A stretch of 64,000 bases of DNA. Origin: Megamerina dolium. Lineage: Eukaryota; Arthropoda; Insecta; Diptera; Megamerinidae. The notes under the pieces were generated by a model that was not told the DNA's origin, did not search any database, and saw nothing but the letters and a program-made list of their open reading frames with translations. The stretch covers positions 56,914,855-56,978,854 of the forward strand of contig OY978525.1 in NCBI GenBank assembly GCA_963854835.1, read 5' to 3'. Shown in pieces: positions 43,380-54,221 of this stretch. The position numbers were made by a program, and so were the translations under genes. The stretch's first letter is position 1. Each line of letters begins with the position of its first letter.

Positions 43380-45790
43380 CAGCATTGAAGTGTTGTTGTA
43401 GCCTTATAGCGTGTTTAGTATCGAAGCATTTAACTGTGTCAGTGACTTTCTGTACACGCAGGTCTCTGTGTAGATCGTCGTTTCTTACATACCAAGGGAC
43501 GCTAACGATAACTCGTAACACTTTATTTTGAAAACGTGGAATAACCTCAACGTTAAAATTTGCAGTGCATCCCCAAAGTTGGATTCCGTAGGTCCAATAT
43601 TTGATTGTAGATCAGAAGTTTAATTTGTTCCGACAGTTTTGAGCCTCTACCGATAAGCCATTTTAGCTGTGTTGGTGTTTGATGTTGTGTAATGTCATAC
43701 CCAAATATATATGTACGCAATTTTCTTGTTTGTAAAGTTAATGTGACTCGATTTTGTTTCGTTCAGTTTAATATTCCACATTCTGGTCCATTTAACGACC
43801 TCGTCAATAGATGCTTGTAATTTTGCAGTAGGTTCATGCTCGTTTATGCAAACAGATAATATGCACGTGTCATCTGAAAATGTGGCTATTTTGTTTGGTT
43901 TTGGAACCGGCAAATAAAAAGTCTATAATAAATACAGGACTGGTCCAAGTATGCTGCCTTGAGGAACTTCGGCATTAATTTTCCTAATATTCGAATATGC
44001 TTGACTTTGTTTTATACGGAATTAGCGATTTTTTATATAAGATTCCACTATATCAGAAAACTGTATCGGATATAATGTTTTGACTTTATAAATCAGCCCT
44101 TCGTGCCAGACTTTATCGAATGCTTGTGCCACATCTAAAAATATTACTGAGCAGACATTGTTTTTCTCCAAAGCTTCTTCTACCGTATGGACTACTCTAT
44201 GTACTTGGTCAATCTTCGAATGTTGTTATCTGAACCCAAATCAATGGTCAGGTATCAACTGTTTGAGTGTAATTATTTCTTTCAAACGCTTAGCAAATAA
44301 CTTTTCAAATAGTTTTCCCATTAATGGGAGCAGCGAAATTGGACGGTAGGAAGTTGCATCATTAGAATTTTTCCCTAGAATCATTATAATTTCGGATATT
44401 TTCCATTTCAATGGCACATACTTCAATTGAATACATACATTCATTATCGTAGTTAGTTTAGTTAATGCATTATTCGAGATATTTTTGAGAACACGGCCGT
44501 AATTAAGTCAACTCCGGCGCTTTTCTTTGATTTTAGTCTGACAATTTCTGATCTTAGTCCCTCTTCAGTAAATAATTTAATTTCTATGAACTCTTGGACA
44601 GCTGGGAGCGGTGTAAAGTTATCATCCCATAAGGTTGAAAATTTTTTTCTAGGTGTTGTGCGAATAAGTCCGCTTTCTCTAATTCGCTTTTTGCCCAAGC
44701 TTGGAGGCTGTCTAATTGCTTTATTGGAGGATTCTGACGGATTGGTCTCTTCACATTTGTTGTGGCTCGCCACAGAATAAAATCGGTTGAAAGATTTTGA
44801 ATTTTGAAACTTAAAGTCCTGTTTTTTTGTTCATGGATCCTATCTTTGAGCAGTTTGTTTAATCTGTTTAGCTCCGTTTTCAGGGGTGGAAACCTCGTCC
44901 TTTGCCATTTTTTTTTTCTAATTTTTCTCTTTTTGTTGAGGTGGTCCCTAATATCTTGCGAGTAACGTTGCGGAACATAACTTCATTTAGTTAAAGGTGT
45001 ACTTATCCAAGATCCTTTTGTATTTGCATTGCCAGCTCCATTGTTTAATTTTCTATATCTTCTGCATGATTAATTTTATCATCATTATCCACTATAAGAA
45101 TTAAGTTTGTATCTAAAAAATTTCCAGTCAGTAATGTGCTTGATAGTGTACAACTATTTTCGTTTTCTTTCATTTTGCCACTAATAGTATTGAAAAAAGT
45201 CGAGTAATCAGAATTTAGATCTGCGCCGTCTTCCTCAGTTATTACATTGTTTGGTATTTGTCTGACAATGAAAATTCAATCAAGTCTGGAGTTTTACTAG
45301 GATCAGTTGGCCAGTAGTTTGGATTTCCTATATATATGATTTTGAATCCCATCTTTTAGGAAGCTTTCCATAGTTCACGTCCCTTGGTTCTTGTTATGCT
45401 AGACCCAATTTACATGCTTCGCGTTGAAGTGCCCTCCTATAACAAATATTACCTTGAGTTTTTCAAAAAGTTGCTGATACTGTATTGATTTAATATTATG
45501 TCAAGGTGGACTATACAAAGCTGTCACTGAAAGGTTATGTCCAAACAAATTAATACTGACTGTTGAAATTCAGTGGAGCTGACTTTTTCTTCTTCGTAGT
45601 GACTTATTGTTTTCTTTATGATAACTGCGCTGCCACTGGAGCAGTATATTTTATAATCTTTGAATGTTGTAAACATTTGAGTCGTTAAATGTGTTTCAGA
45701 TATCAGATATATATACATTTTTTTTATTCAAAAAAATTTCAAGCTCATGCTTGTGCTTCAAGATGCCATTTGCAGTTGGTTCTTTTCGAC
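43380..45790 (-). pseudogene. Jockey-2 ORF2: endonuclease and RT
   Basis: In order on the minus strand: YLISETHLTTQMFTTFKDYK (endonuclease, 45524-45718), HFNAKHVNW (D of DFNAKH is H) and YWPTDPSKTPDLIEFSL; KSKKSAGVDLI (44462-44773); SEIIMILGKNSNDATSYRPI and ISLLPLMGKLFEKLFAKRL (44241-44444); motif A FLDVAQAFDKVWHEGLIYK near 44110; motif B VPQGSILGPVLYLL near 43950; motif C ATFSDDTCILS (43695-43913, usually FADD); and a C-terminal VLRVIVSVPWYVRNDDLHRD block near 43500. RT motifs survive but the frame is interrupted. Confidence 0.8.
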
Positions 45791-46743
45791 TTTTAACGCT
45801 TTTATTGCGAAGCTTTTGGAATTCATTAGTTACCTAACAACCTCTATAGCTCGCTGGGTGATTGTGACAGTAGCAGCATTTAGGCAACTCGTTGTCCTGT
45901 ATTCGATTGAGGTGTGATTGCCTGCACATTTCACGCATTTTGGTAGTTGCAACAATAATTCTTTGTATGCATGAATCCTTGACAAGTTTTGCATTGAGGG
46001 TTTAATTTTGTGGGTTTTAATGGTTCAATCTTGCTAATAGTTTTAAGAATTCGGCGGATTTCGTATATCTTTTTAATATCTTCGGTTGAGTCAAAACACA
46101 ATGTGAACATTTTTAATGGGTCTTTAGTTTTCCATTTAAAGCACCTGTGGCTTTTAAGCCTTGCTCTTGAAGGACTTTAACAATTTCTTCTGGTTCGCAT
46201 GTGTGATGCAGGTCTTTGACCATAACTCGAATTTGGCGTGTTTGCTTATTCTCATAAGAGCGCCAGGCAAACTTCGCTTGTGAAAATTTACTTGTAATTA
46301 TTCTATAGTCTGAACTATCGAATAAATTGATTTTAAATTGATCTTTGCCGATCAGTTTTAAAGAGTAATTATGTTTTACATTATTTTGTAATACATTAAG
46401 AATATTTTGTGGCTTATTTCTATATCAGTGATGATTATTGGTGGAGGCTTTAGCTCTTGTTTTTTGGTTTGCTCTCTTTGATCAGTTACCTCAACTATCG
46501 GTGAAGATAACATTTTCCTTTTTTTGCTAGCGCTTTTAGCTGTGTTGGTTATCCAGTCAATTTCGTTTTCTAATTCATCTTCATCTGTATAGAATTTATC
46601 GTCGGGGTTTTCTACACTTGTGGCGGTGTTTTACGTTTTTGTTTGGGTGTTTTTCAGTTCCTTCTTGAGAGATGTATTTTTTCCTTTCAAAGATAAACAT
46701 AAACTTTCTAGTTCTTTTAGCTTCAGCATCAATTGATTCATAG
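45790..46743 (-). pseudogene. Jockey-2 ORF1 (gag-like) with zinc knuckles
   Basis: Reading from 46741: MNQLMLKLKELESLCLSLKG (coiled-coil-like start), an acidic and basic linker (ENEIDWITNTAKSASKKRK), PPPIIITD and IRVMVKDLHHTCEPEEIVKV (gag core), then CKTCQGFMHTKNYC (CX2CX4HX4C), a CVKCAGNHTS knuckle and CCYCHNHPASYRGC. Three knuckles at the end of ORF1 are typical of Jockey-clade gag. Small frameshifts separate the blocks. Confidence 0.7.
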
Positions 46744-46898
46744 TGTAATTTGGCCCGCCTCCTAGAGAAGGTGTGTTGAGTGCCATCTAGCGGATGCTTG
46801 CAAAGTATTTTTAATTTTCGATCAATATGGAAGCACTGTGCTTACCCAGTATTTTGACAGAACAGAACAGTTGATGTTGTTTATTTACGATAGCAATA

Positions 46899-47404
46899 GC
46901 CTATACAGACGGCAGCGTTAATAAATCCGAATAAAATATTAACCTGACAGACGACAGTATTGCGGATTAACTAAACGGCTGATTGCTGTTTTATTAGGTC
47001 TGCTCACTTACATTACTATCACTATCAATTTCTGTCATCTGTCAGCTGTCACTCTCGATATGAGCAAATCTACAAGAAGTACGTGAATTGAAAACTATCA
47101 GAAACTTGTAAATTGACATTCACAGTTCGTAATTGACAGCTTGATTTATTTGTTCGCCAACGCTTTTCATGTTGAAAGCTGTTAACAATTGTCTTCGCTG
47201 ACAAAAAACTTTCAATATTATGCAAAATGGATCGAGGAAAATTGACAATAGAAATTTTTCAGCAGTGTTGCCATAGCAAATTTTCCCAATCCTCTTTTAT
47301 TTTGAGAATTAACTCAAAGAGTTAATGCGGATTTGCTACAGTTAATGCACGAGTTAATTCGAATTAACTCGGTGATTCAGAATTAGGCTGCCGTCTGTCT
47401 AGGA
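46899..47404 (+). mobile_element. MITE-1
   Basis: 506 bp with terminal inverted repeats (GCCTATACAGACGGCAG at the start, CTGCCGTCTGTCTAGGA at the end), flanked by TA on both sides (46897-46898 and 47405-47406). Sister of MITE-2 in the same orientation; visibly similar along the full length with small indels. No coding capacity. Confidence 0.85.
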
Positions 47405-47406
47405 TA

Positions 47407-47944
47407 TAATGGTTTGCAATTTGCGCGTAAGTATTATTGATTTTCTAAATTTTTGAAAGAATAATAGTAAAAATATTACCACAATTCTGAAAATTATGAA
47501 CTGCAAGCGACCACTGGTGTATGAGTGCGTCGCGGCCTTCGTTTCCCAAAAGGCGTGGAATGTCCAGAGTTTGTGGAAGCCAATTTCCTTATATTTTCGC
47601 ATGTACTTCGCTTTACACGTTTACACTCTATCAATATTGTGCACACACTTGAGTAATATATTCTCTCAAACAGAAAATTTTCAGAAAAAGTGGTATGTAC
47701 AAAAGAAAAATTCAAATGACCAATTATTATGATTAACAACTACATTCAGATGCAGAATATCAGAAAGATGTGATTAATTAACTAGTGGGACATCAACAAC
47801 GTTCAACGAATTGGTAATTGCGGAAACAACAAGCGAGGAAGTGGAACATTTGAGTAATGCCGGTGTTTAGTTTAACTCATTTAAACAATTATGGCATTTG
47901 AGAACAGGAACGACCACTTGTTAGAAAACGGCGAAATTAAAAAC
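47407..47944. other. Intergenic stretch between MITE-1 and the Myb/SANT-like remnant
   Basis: Two overlapping open frames on opposite strands (47494-47739 and 47496-47732) have no resemblance I recognise and look like chance. Nothing else seen. Confidence 0.35.
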
Positions 47945-48475
47945 TAAAAGAAATGTAGGTCGCCATCACAGAAAAAGTGGGCGAAAAGGATATATTTTCA
48001 CCTCGCAACAAGTTGACGCGCAATATTATAGTAAGGAGAGAAGGTTTAAAATAAATAATCTCCACAATGGAGAAACTGGGCGCAACCGATAAAGTTTCCC
48101 ATATCAAGCGTGAGATTAATTCAGTTTTGAATAATATATTAAATTATATGTTTGTATATTAAGTAGTGAATTAGAGCGAAGATGTTTGAACCCAGAATAT
48201 GTTTTAAACGAGGAAACTCCGTTGTCTGCTGTGGAAATAGATCCCCAGGAAAGAGATTATACAGTTGCTGCGGACACCTCCACTTCTGGTATAAGAATGA
48301 CTCATGCACTTTCTGAGAATAATTGATAAACGTACTTTTTCCAAATTATAGAGTTAAACGCATCTAAAACGAAGAAGATGACAATGATGCTGCAAATTAT
48401 GAAAGAAGTCAAAGAGACTACAAAGAAATTTCAGGAAGAAAACTCAGAATTTTAAAAATCGAAAATGTTGAGTAA
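47945..48475 (+). pseudogene. Possible Myb/SANT-like accessory protein of PIF/Harbinger
   Basis: Pieces: KLKEM, TAG (for W), VAITEKVGEKDIFSPRNKL near 47950; MEKLGATDKVSHIKREINSV near 48068; LNPEYVLNEETPLSAVEI near 48190; then a 60-bp intron-like GTATAAG...TATAG (about 48290-48350) and MTMMLQIMKEVKETTKKFQE. The style, with a trihelix start, acidic middle and helical end, resembles the DNA-binding accessory protein that insect PIF/Harbinger elements encode beside the transposase, and a Harbinger transposase lies just downstream in opposite orientation, as is usual. Low confidence. Confidence 0.35.
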
Positions 48476-48625
48476 TGCAGAGAGAGATGAGGTACTGATA
48501 AAGAGGAGAATGGAATGCCCATTTGACATGGGCAACTTTGTCGGTTGCGCCCAGTTTGTGCATTGTGGAGCCCAATTTTTCTGTTATAGTGACCCAAATT
48601 TCTTTAAAAGTCTTTAACTTCATCG
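48476..48625 (-). repeat. Inverted partial copy of the Myb/SANT-like segment
   Basis: On the minus strand KLKTFKEIWVTITEKLGSTM and HKLGATDKVAHVKWAF (open 48444-48635) match the plus-strand pieces EMxVAITEKVG and EKLGATDKVSHIK about 500 bp upstream. This is a small inverted duplication within the same locus. Confidence 0.55.
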
Positions 48626-48640
48626 TTTTCAGCAACTTCG

Positions 48641-48929
48641 GAACTTGTTACTTATAATGTTTGTATTAAGCGGATTGAAAATTTTTTAGTTGAATTATTT
48701 CGTTGAAGTGTGAAATGTGTGAGATTTGGCATTTATTATGTATTATATTTAAAGTTGTTTGTCTTATTGTTATTTGTCGTATATTTTTATTTAACTATGA
48801 AACAGACTGAAAGAAATGTATAATATTTTAAGCATATACTGCAATATGGTTTTTATTATTTTAAGTTTTAAATGTATAAATAATTATATTTCTCTGTAGC
48901 ATATTGTTATAACATATACAAATAAAAAT
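48641..48929. other. AT-rich stretch
   Basis: No features recognised; possibly the tail end between convergent Harbinger genes. Confidence 0.35.
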
Positions 48930-50714
48930 ATACACGAACAGAACATTATTGCGTTTCGATCTCCATACGTATAGCATCTCTTACGACGTTTCCCCTTGCA
49001 ATTAATCCGGATATTCCTCGACTTCAGTGTAAGTGTCAATAATATTTTCAAACGGAAGTCATCTTCGTTTGCTATGGCATATATTTGATATGCTTTGGAG
49101 TTTGCAATAGTATAATTTCCTGAAGCGCTCTAATATGTGGACAGTTTGCTCGATTGCCACTCTACCGGGCCTCAGTTTCATATAAAATAATTTGTGTGTA
49201 CTTGATAAATTCCCATTATCGCGGTAAGGAGTGACAACGAGAGAACTACAATCTGAAATTGTAATCCATACATTACAAATTTGTTACAAAAATATACAGA
49301 ATTTTTATCTTCACAAATCGATGGGAGCTTTCTGTAGATAGGAGAATTTTGAAAAGCCTAACTATCGTGCGATGATCCAGGATATCCAACAAAAATGCTT
49401 ATAAATTTCTCCTTCTCGTTGCATATACCTTGCAGACATAAACTTGTACTACCCTTCCTAATAATGTAGTCATCTCTTATAGCCTAGACAGACGGCAGCC
49501 TAATTCCGGATTACCGGCGAACTTAATCCGAATAAAATAATAACCTGACAGACGACAGTATTGCGGATTAACTAAACGGCTGAATGCTATTTTATTAGGT
49601 CTGCTCACTTACGTTACTATCACTATCAGTTTCTGTCAGCTGTCACTCTCGATATGAGAAAATCTACAAGAAGTACGTGAACTGAAAACTATCAGAAACT
49701 TGTAAATTGATATTCACCGTTCGTAATTGACAGCTGGATTTATTTGTTCGCCAACGCTTTTCATGTTGAAAACTATTAACAATTGTTGAAAGTTTTTTGT
49801 TAGCAAACACACCTAATATTTTGTAAAATGGATCGAGAAAAATTCACAATAAACAATTTTCAGCAGTGTTGCCATAGCAAATTGACCTAATCCTCTTTTA
49901 TTGTGAGAATTAACTCATAGAGTTTATGCGGATTAGATGCAGTTAATGCCCGAGTTAATTCGAATTAACTTGATAATTCAGAATTAGGCTGCCGTCTGTC
50001 TAGGCTATTACGGTTTTAGGTGGGTTATAAAAATATGAGTGCCATCGACACAACCTGATTATTTACTTATTTAAATTCAATTTCGATAATTATTCTTTAC
50101 CTACATTACCTATTGATTTCCGAAATCCGCATTTCTCAACAAAATATATGCTAGACTCTAATTTCTTGGTCATTTAATAAATTGCGGGATTAATGAACTT
50201 ATATCAGGGTCACTCTATGGATAATGTTGCACACGGTTCCAAGGGATAGATCAAATCTATCCGCTAGATCCCAATAGCTACTAGCTTCATGCCCAGAGAA
50301 CCATAAAAATACTGCCACATATAACTCTGTCGGAAGCCGCTTATCGTCACATAGGCTGCTGTATATCGTACTTTCTGGGAAAATATCGCTTAACCGCTGG
50401 TATAAACTTCTCGAAATTCGGAAGTGTCAACGAAACTCCAGTTCCGCGTATGTTGGCATGGTCTGCTCATAATAATTTTTCATGCAATTCCGACTTTCTG
50501 TGTCATAACATATAAGCGTGTTGCAATTTTGTTCGTCGATATTGTGCCCCTTCAATGCATAGTTAATAATTTCATCGTCGGAATCACTTTCCGATTCACT
50601 TGATGACTCAAAATCATTCCATTTTAAAATCACTTCCATTGCATCTGTACCAGCCGAACTGGTTGTGGCATTATCAACTAATAGCACCAATAGAAATTCA
50701 GGTTTTACTTCCAA
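48930..50714 (-). pseudogene. PIF/Harbinger transposase remnant, split by MITE-2
   Basis: The minus strand starts with an acidic serine-rich N-terminus (open 50427-50714), then RRHFRISRSLYQRLSDIFPE, LPTELYVAVFLWFSGHEASS, DLADRFDLSLGTVCNIIHRV and VDGTHIFI (first catalytic D) up to about 50020. MITE-2 intervenes. On its far side the DDE domain resumes: VGYPGSSHDS (second catalytic D), NSPIYRKLPS, YRDNGNLSSTHKLF and RVAIEQTVHILERFRKLYYC (catalytic E region), to about 48930. Several frameshifts. PIF/Harbinger transposases cut and paste elements at TWA targets. Motif-based call. Confidence 0.75.
49482..50005 (+). mobile_element. MITE-2, inserted in the Harbinger transposase
   Basis: 524 bp with terminal inverted repeats (GCCTAGACAGACGGCAG at the start and its complement at the end, about 25 bp in all, identical), flanked by TA (49480-49481 and 50006-50007). 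The three bases TTA also flank TA-GCC...GGC-TA. It interrupts the DDE domain between VDGTHI and VGYPGSSHDS. Its repeats are cleaner than those of MITE-1, suggesting a younger insertion. Confidence 0.9.
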
Positions 50715-52370
50715 CTCATTTGCCTAACCAATTTGTCTCTTCTTTGCACAATACTCTTGTTGCTGTATGTAGAAATTAAAAAATTTGTTGAAAAATCTTT
50801 TTTATGGTCCATCCATATTCACAAATACTTACATTATCCATAACATTATAAATTTCTTTTTCCACTCATTTGTTTTTAATATCACAAAAATGTAAACAAA
50901 ATCTAAGAGACGATTGTAAATACTATATCCTTACTCTTAAATCAGAAAGCAAATTGCAACGTAATTCAGGAAAACAACGGAAAAATAAATTTTGTTGATC
51001 ATAGTATTATTATATTAGATGAAAAACACACCGTGAAAAATAAGGAAATTTCAGGAATAAATTTAGTACAATATAATGAGTACTGCATAACAAAACTTAT
51101 TTCAACCATGAGAACGAAATAAAAAATTATATTCACTCGCATATCGAGAATGAAATTAAAACACTATTTTAAGTTCAGGCTCGGAGTACAAATTTTATAA
51201 TATAAAATCACTAAATAAATTTCCAATTCCCATTTTGTAAACAACATTTGTAACAACTACTATTATTTTAAGCATAATTAGACTTGTATACATATTCAGT
51301 AAAATTTTATGTTAGTGTAAATTGAAATTAGAAGCTAAAAAATAAAACAACATGCTTTAGAAATGGCAAAATTAAAAAACGAGGATGTTTTTTCTCAACA
51401 TAGGGAAGGGACTTATATTTCTTGAACCAAGAACATGTATAAAAAGTATCTCATTAAATAAATCATAATAGTACTCAAAACAGGACTACAAGCGATATAT
51501 ATATTTTTTTACGATAACGCCAAGTCAAGTCCTTAACTCGCTCGAAGGTCTCTCCTTCTTCTTTTTGTTTTTCTTCTTTAGTCACAAATTATTTATATCA
51601 TATACAAGAATATTTTATAACGTGAAATGATGAATCTCTTGTTTTTATTGTTTACGAAAGAAAAAATTCAATAGTACGCACACTGACACATCATCAACCA
51701 CCAGCAGCACAGCAATTGCAACAATTGCTTTTTCACACATTTCATTATGATGCCTATCCACAACCTAGGCCTATACAGTAGACATTTTTTAATTTTTTAA
51801 TTAAATTGATACAAGATGTATAATTGATTATTTGTTAATCGCAGAAAATAACAATTAATTAATTAATTGTTAAATGCAGAAATGGTAATTAAAACTTGCC
51901 TAAGTGTTGTGAGCCAAAATATAAAATATGCAAATATGCATACTTTGCTTCGCGACATATTTCCCCAACATGTGAAATACATATTTATACATACACATAC
52001 CAACATTGCTCATAGTTATGAAATACACAACTTATTTCTTATAATTGTGGAATGCCAGAACATTTAGTCAACTGAATTGCAGTTCAGTGTGAAAAAGCTG
52101 ATAAAGCACTTTCCAACACAATTCGTAGTTCTGCACTACCGTAAGCATACCAACAATGTTTAGACGTACCATGATAACAAAAGTCACGTGGTATGACACA
52201 TCAAAAATTACTTTTCCCACACAATAGGTATATGCATACACATGTGCTGTGAATCGATTGTGGATTGCAAGTTGGTATGCGATATCTACCCGCATACCTA
52301 CTTACTTGATAGTTAAAAAAAATATATATATAAAGCTGCCAGCTTTCTGAAAGCTTTATTGTGAGTTGTG
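50715..52370. other. AT-rich stretch without genes
   Basis: About 1.65 kb, strongly AT-rich, with short chance open frames only (51867-52067, 52068-52295, 52201-52452). No repeat family recognised. It ends at the left arm of palindrome P3. Confidence 0.4.
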
Positions 52371-53731
52371 AGTTTAAGCAGAGAACGTGAAATACTAGAG
52401 AAGTCCTAATTTGGTTTTTGAGATTATTTCTGATTACAACTATCAGGGTCACTTAACAGAGTTGTAGAATACAGAGATTTTGAAGAGAGCAATGCCATGA
52501 CCAGGAGAAAAATTCTGTAAATTAACATAGCAAATTAACATATATTGAAATAAGATCTCATAATAGTAAATATTTTTATGAATGAATTTTATATATAGAA
52601 TTTTTTATAAAGAATTTTTACTATTGTTCAATATATATGTATGTACATGCGTATGGAGTACTTATTGGAATACCCCATACACGCAATGCATATATTTATA
52701 AATATGCAAGTACTATATAACATATGAGGTGTTTCACAATATTATTTACAGTTTTTATAATATTAAATTTGATAAAATTTCAGTAATTTTGACAAAGCAG
52801 GAATGCATAAAGACATCGTTCTATCGAAGCACCCGATGCCTGGTATCAGGCAATCAGAAATATCAGCAAGTAATATAACTTCTTGATATTCAATGTAAAA
52901 GAACAGAAAAGTGCAATGTAAATACGTTATTGTTGCTCCTTGTAGTAATTTCATTACTTTCTTTGCTTTCTCTGCATTTGCTCTGTCGTCACACGAAGAA
53001 TAGCCAGTCACGCATGTTTATTTTTGTTGTCGAAAACAGATATGTAAATTTGATCGTTCAGTCACGCAACAACAATTGGCATGCGTGTATTCCTTTATTG
53101 GCTGTGTATTCCTTTATGTGACGGCAGAGCAAAAGCAGAGATAGCAGAAAAGGAATAAATTTACTATAAGGTGTTTTATTTACATTCTACTTTTCTGTTC
53201 CTTTACATTGAATATCAATATGTGCTATTACTTGCTGATATTTCTGATTGCCTGATACATGGCATCGGGTACTTCGATAAAACGATGCCTTTATGCCTTC
53301 CTTCTTTGTCAAAATTACTAAAATTTTATCAAATTTAATATTATAAAAATGGTAAATAATATTGTGAAACACCTCATATGTTATATATTAAGTACATATA
53401 TTTATAAATATATGAATAGCGTGAATGGAGTGTACCTATAAGTACTCCATACGCGTGTACATACATATATATTGGACAATAGTAAATATTCTTCATAAAA
53501 AATTCTATATATAAAATTCATTCATAAAAATATTTACTATTATGAGATCTTATTTCAATATATGTTAATTTGCTATGTTAATTTACAGAATTTTTCTCCT
53601 GGTCATGGCATTGCTCTCTTCAAAATCTCTGTATTCTACAACTCTGTTAAGTGACCCTGATAGTTGTAATCAGAAATAAGCTCAAAAGCCAAATTAGGAC
53701 TTCTCTAGTATTTCACGTTCTCTTGTTTAAG
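52371..53731. repeat. Palindrome P3, 1.36 kb, diverged arms
   Basis: Left arm about 52371-52995 pairs with right arm about 53115-53731. Landmarks: TATCAGGGTCACTTAACAGA at 52442 pairs with the complement near 53655; AGATCTCATAATAGTAAATA near 52552 pairs near 53545; TCTCTGCATTTGCTCTG near 52970 pairs with CAGAGCAAAAGCAGAGA near 53126. Arms differ by many substitutions and small indels (my estimate 8-12 percent), so this palindrome is much older than P1 and P2. The loop is about 120 bp. Confidence 0.85.
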
Positions 53732-54221
53732 GTGAGTGAAGTGTAAATACTCCTTACGAGGACCTCCAGTATTAGTGTTTAAGTTGAAAGGTGTAATAAA
53801 GAACAAAAAAGAGGGTGCGTATATTCTAATATCTCTACTTATTAGTAACCAGTGTTGAAAATCCGGAAGGACGCTCAACACTCAGGGAATTAGGTCGTCA
53901 CTATCTCATGGTTAAAGTGCTGTTGTGGTAAATTTATTATTTGCAAACAAAACCAACGTCCTCCCGGTTCATGTATTGGTGGGTCTGTTTGGCATAGCGA
54001 AGTATGTAGATCAAGGGGGGTGACTCTGATATGAAAAAGGCGTCGTTTAAAGGCTAGGGGCTAGTAGTTGGTTAACGTGGTGTTGTGGAAAAATAGTACA
54101 CAACATTTTAGCGTAGCCGGTAAGATACTGCGAAATATCTTGTATATAAAAAGTGTTTTAAGTTCAATATTTAATGCAGTATAGGATCTAATACTAGTTT
54201 GTATTTCTTTTTTGGGATAAA
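53732..54221 (+). other. Leader before the gag gene (possible LTR end)
   Basis: Contains AATAAAG near 53797, usable as a polyadenylation signal, and no coding sequence. The right arm of P3 starting TGTGACGGCAGAGC at 53118 could be part of the 5-prime LTR of the following gag element; there is no second LTR to test this. Confidence 0.3.

Larger units (their letters stand above)
43191..46800 (-). mobile_element. Jockey-2, near full-length reverse-strand Jockey element
   Basis: A poly(T) at 43191-43199 is its 3-prime poly(A) on the minus strand. ORF2 and ORF1 follow in order up to the ORF1 start near 46741; the 5-prime end is near 46800. Gag zinc knuckles, endonuclease, RT and a C-terminal block are all identifiable. 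Each ORF has several stops and frameshifts. Confidence 0.8.

Noticed and set aside
47494..47739. A host gene between MITE-1 and the Myb-like remnant
   Set aside because: Opposing open frames of about 80 codons without recognisable domains or splice structure; consistent with chance.
52763..53372. Mirrored small open frames in P3 as a duplicated gene
   Set aside because: No similarity to any protein and the frames are not conserved between the arms; P3 looks non-coding.
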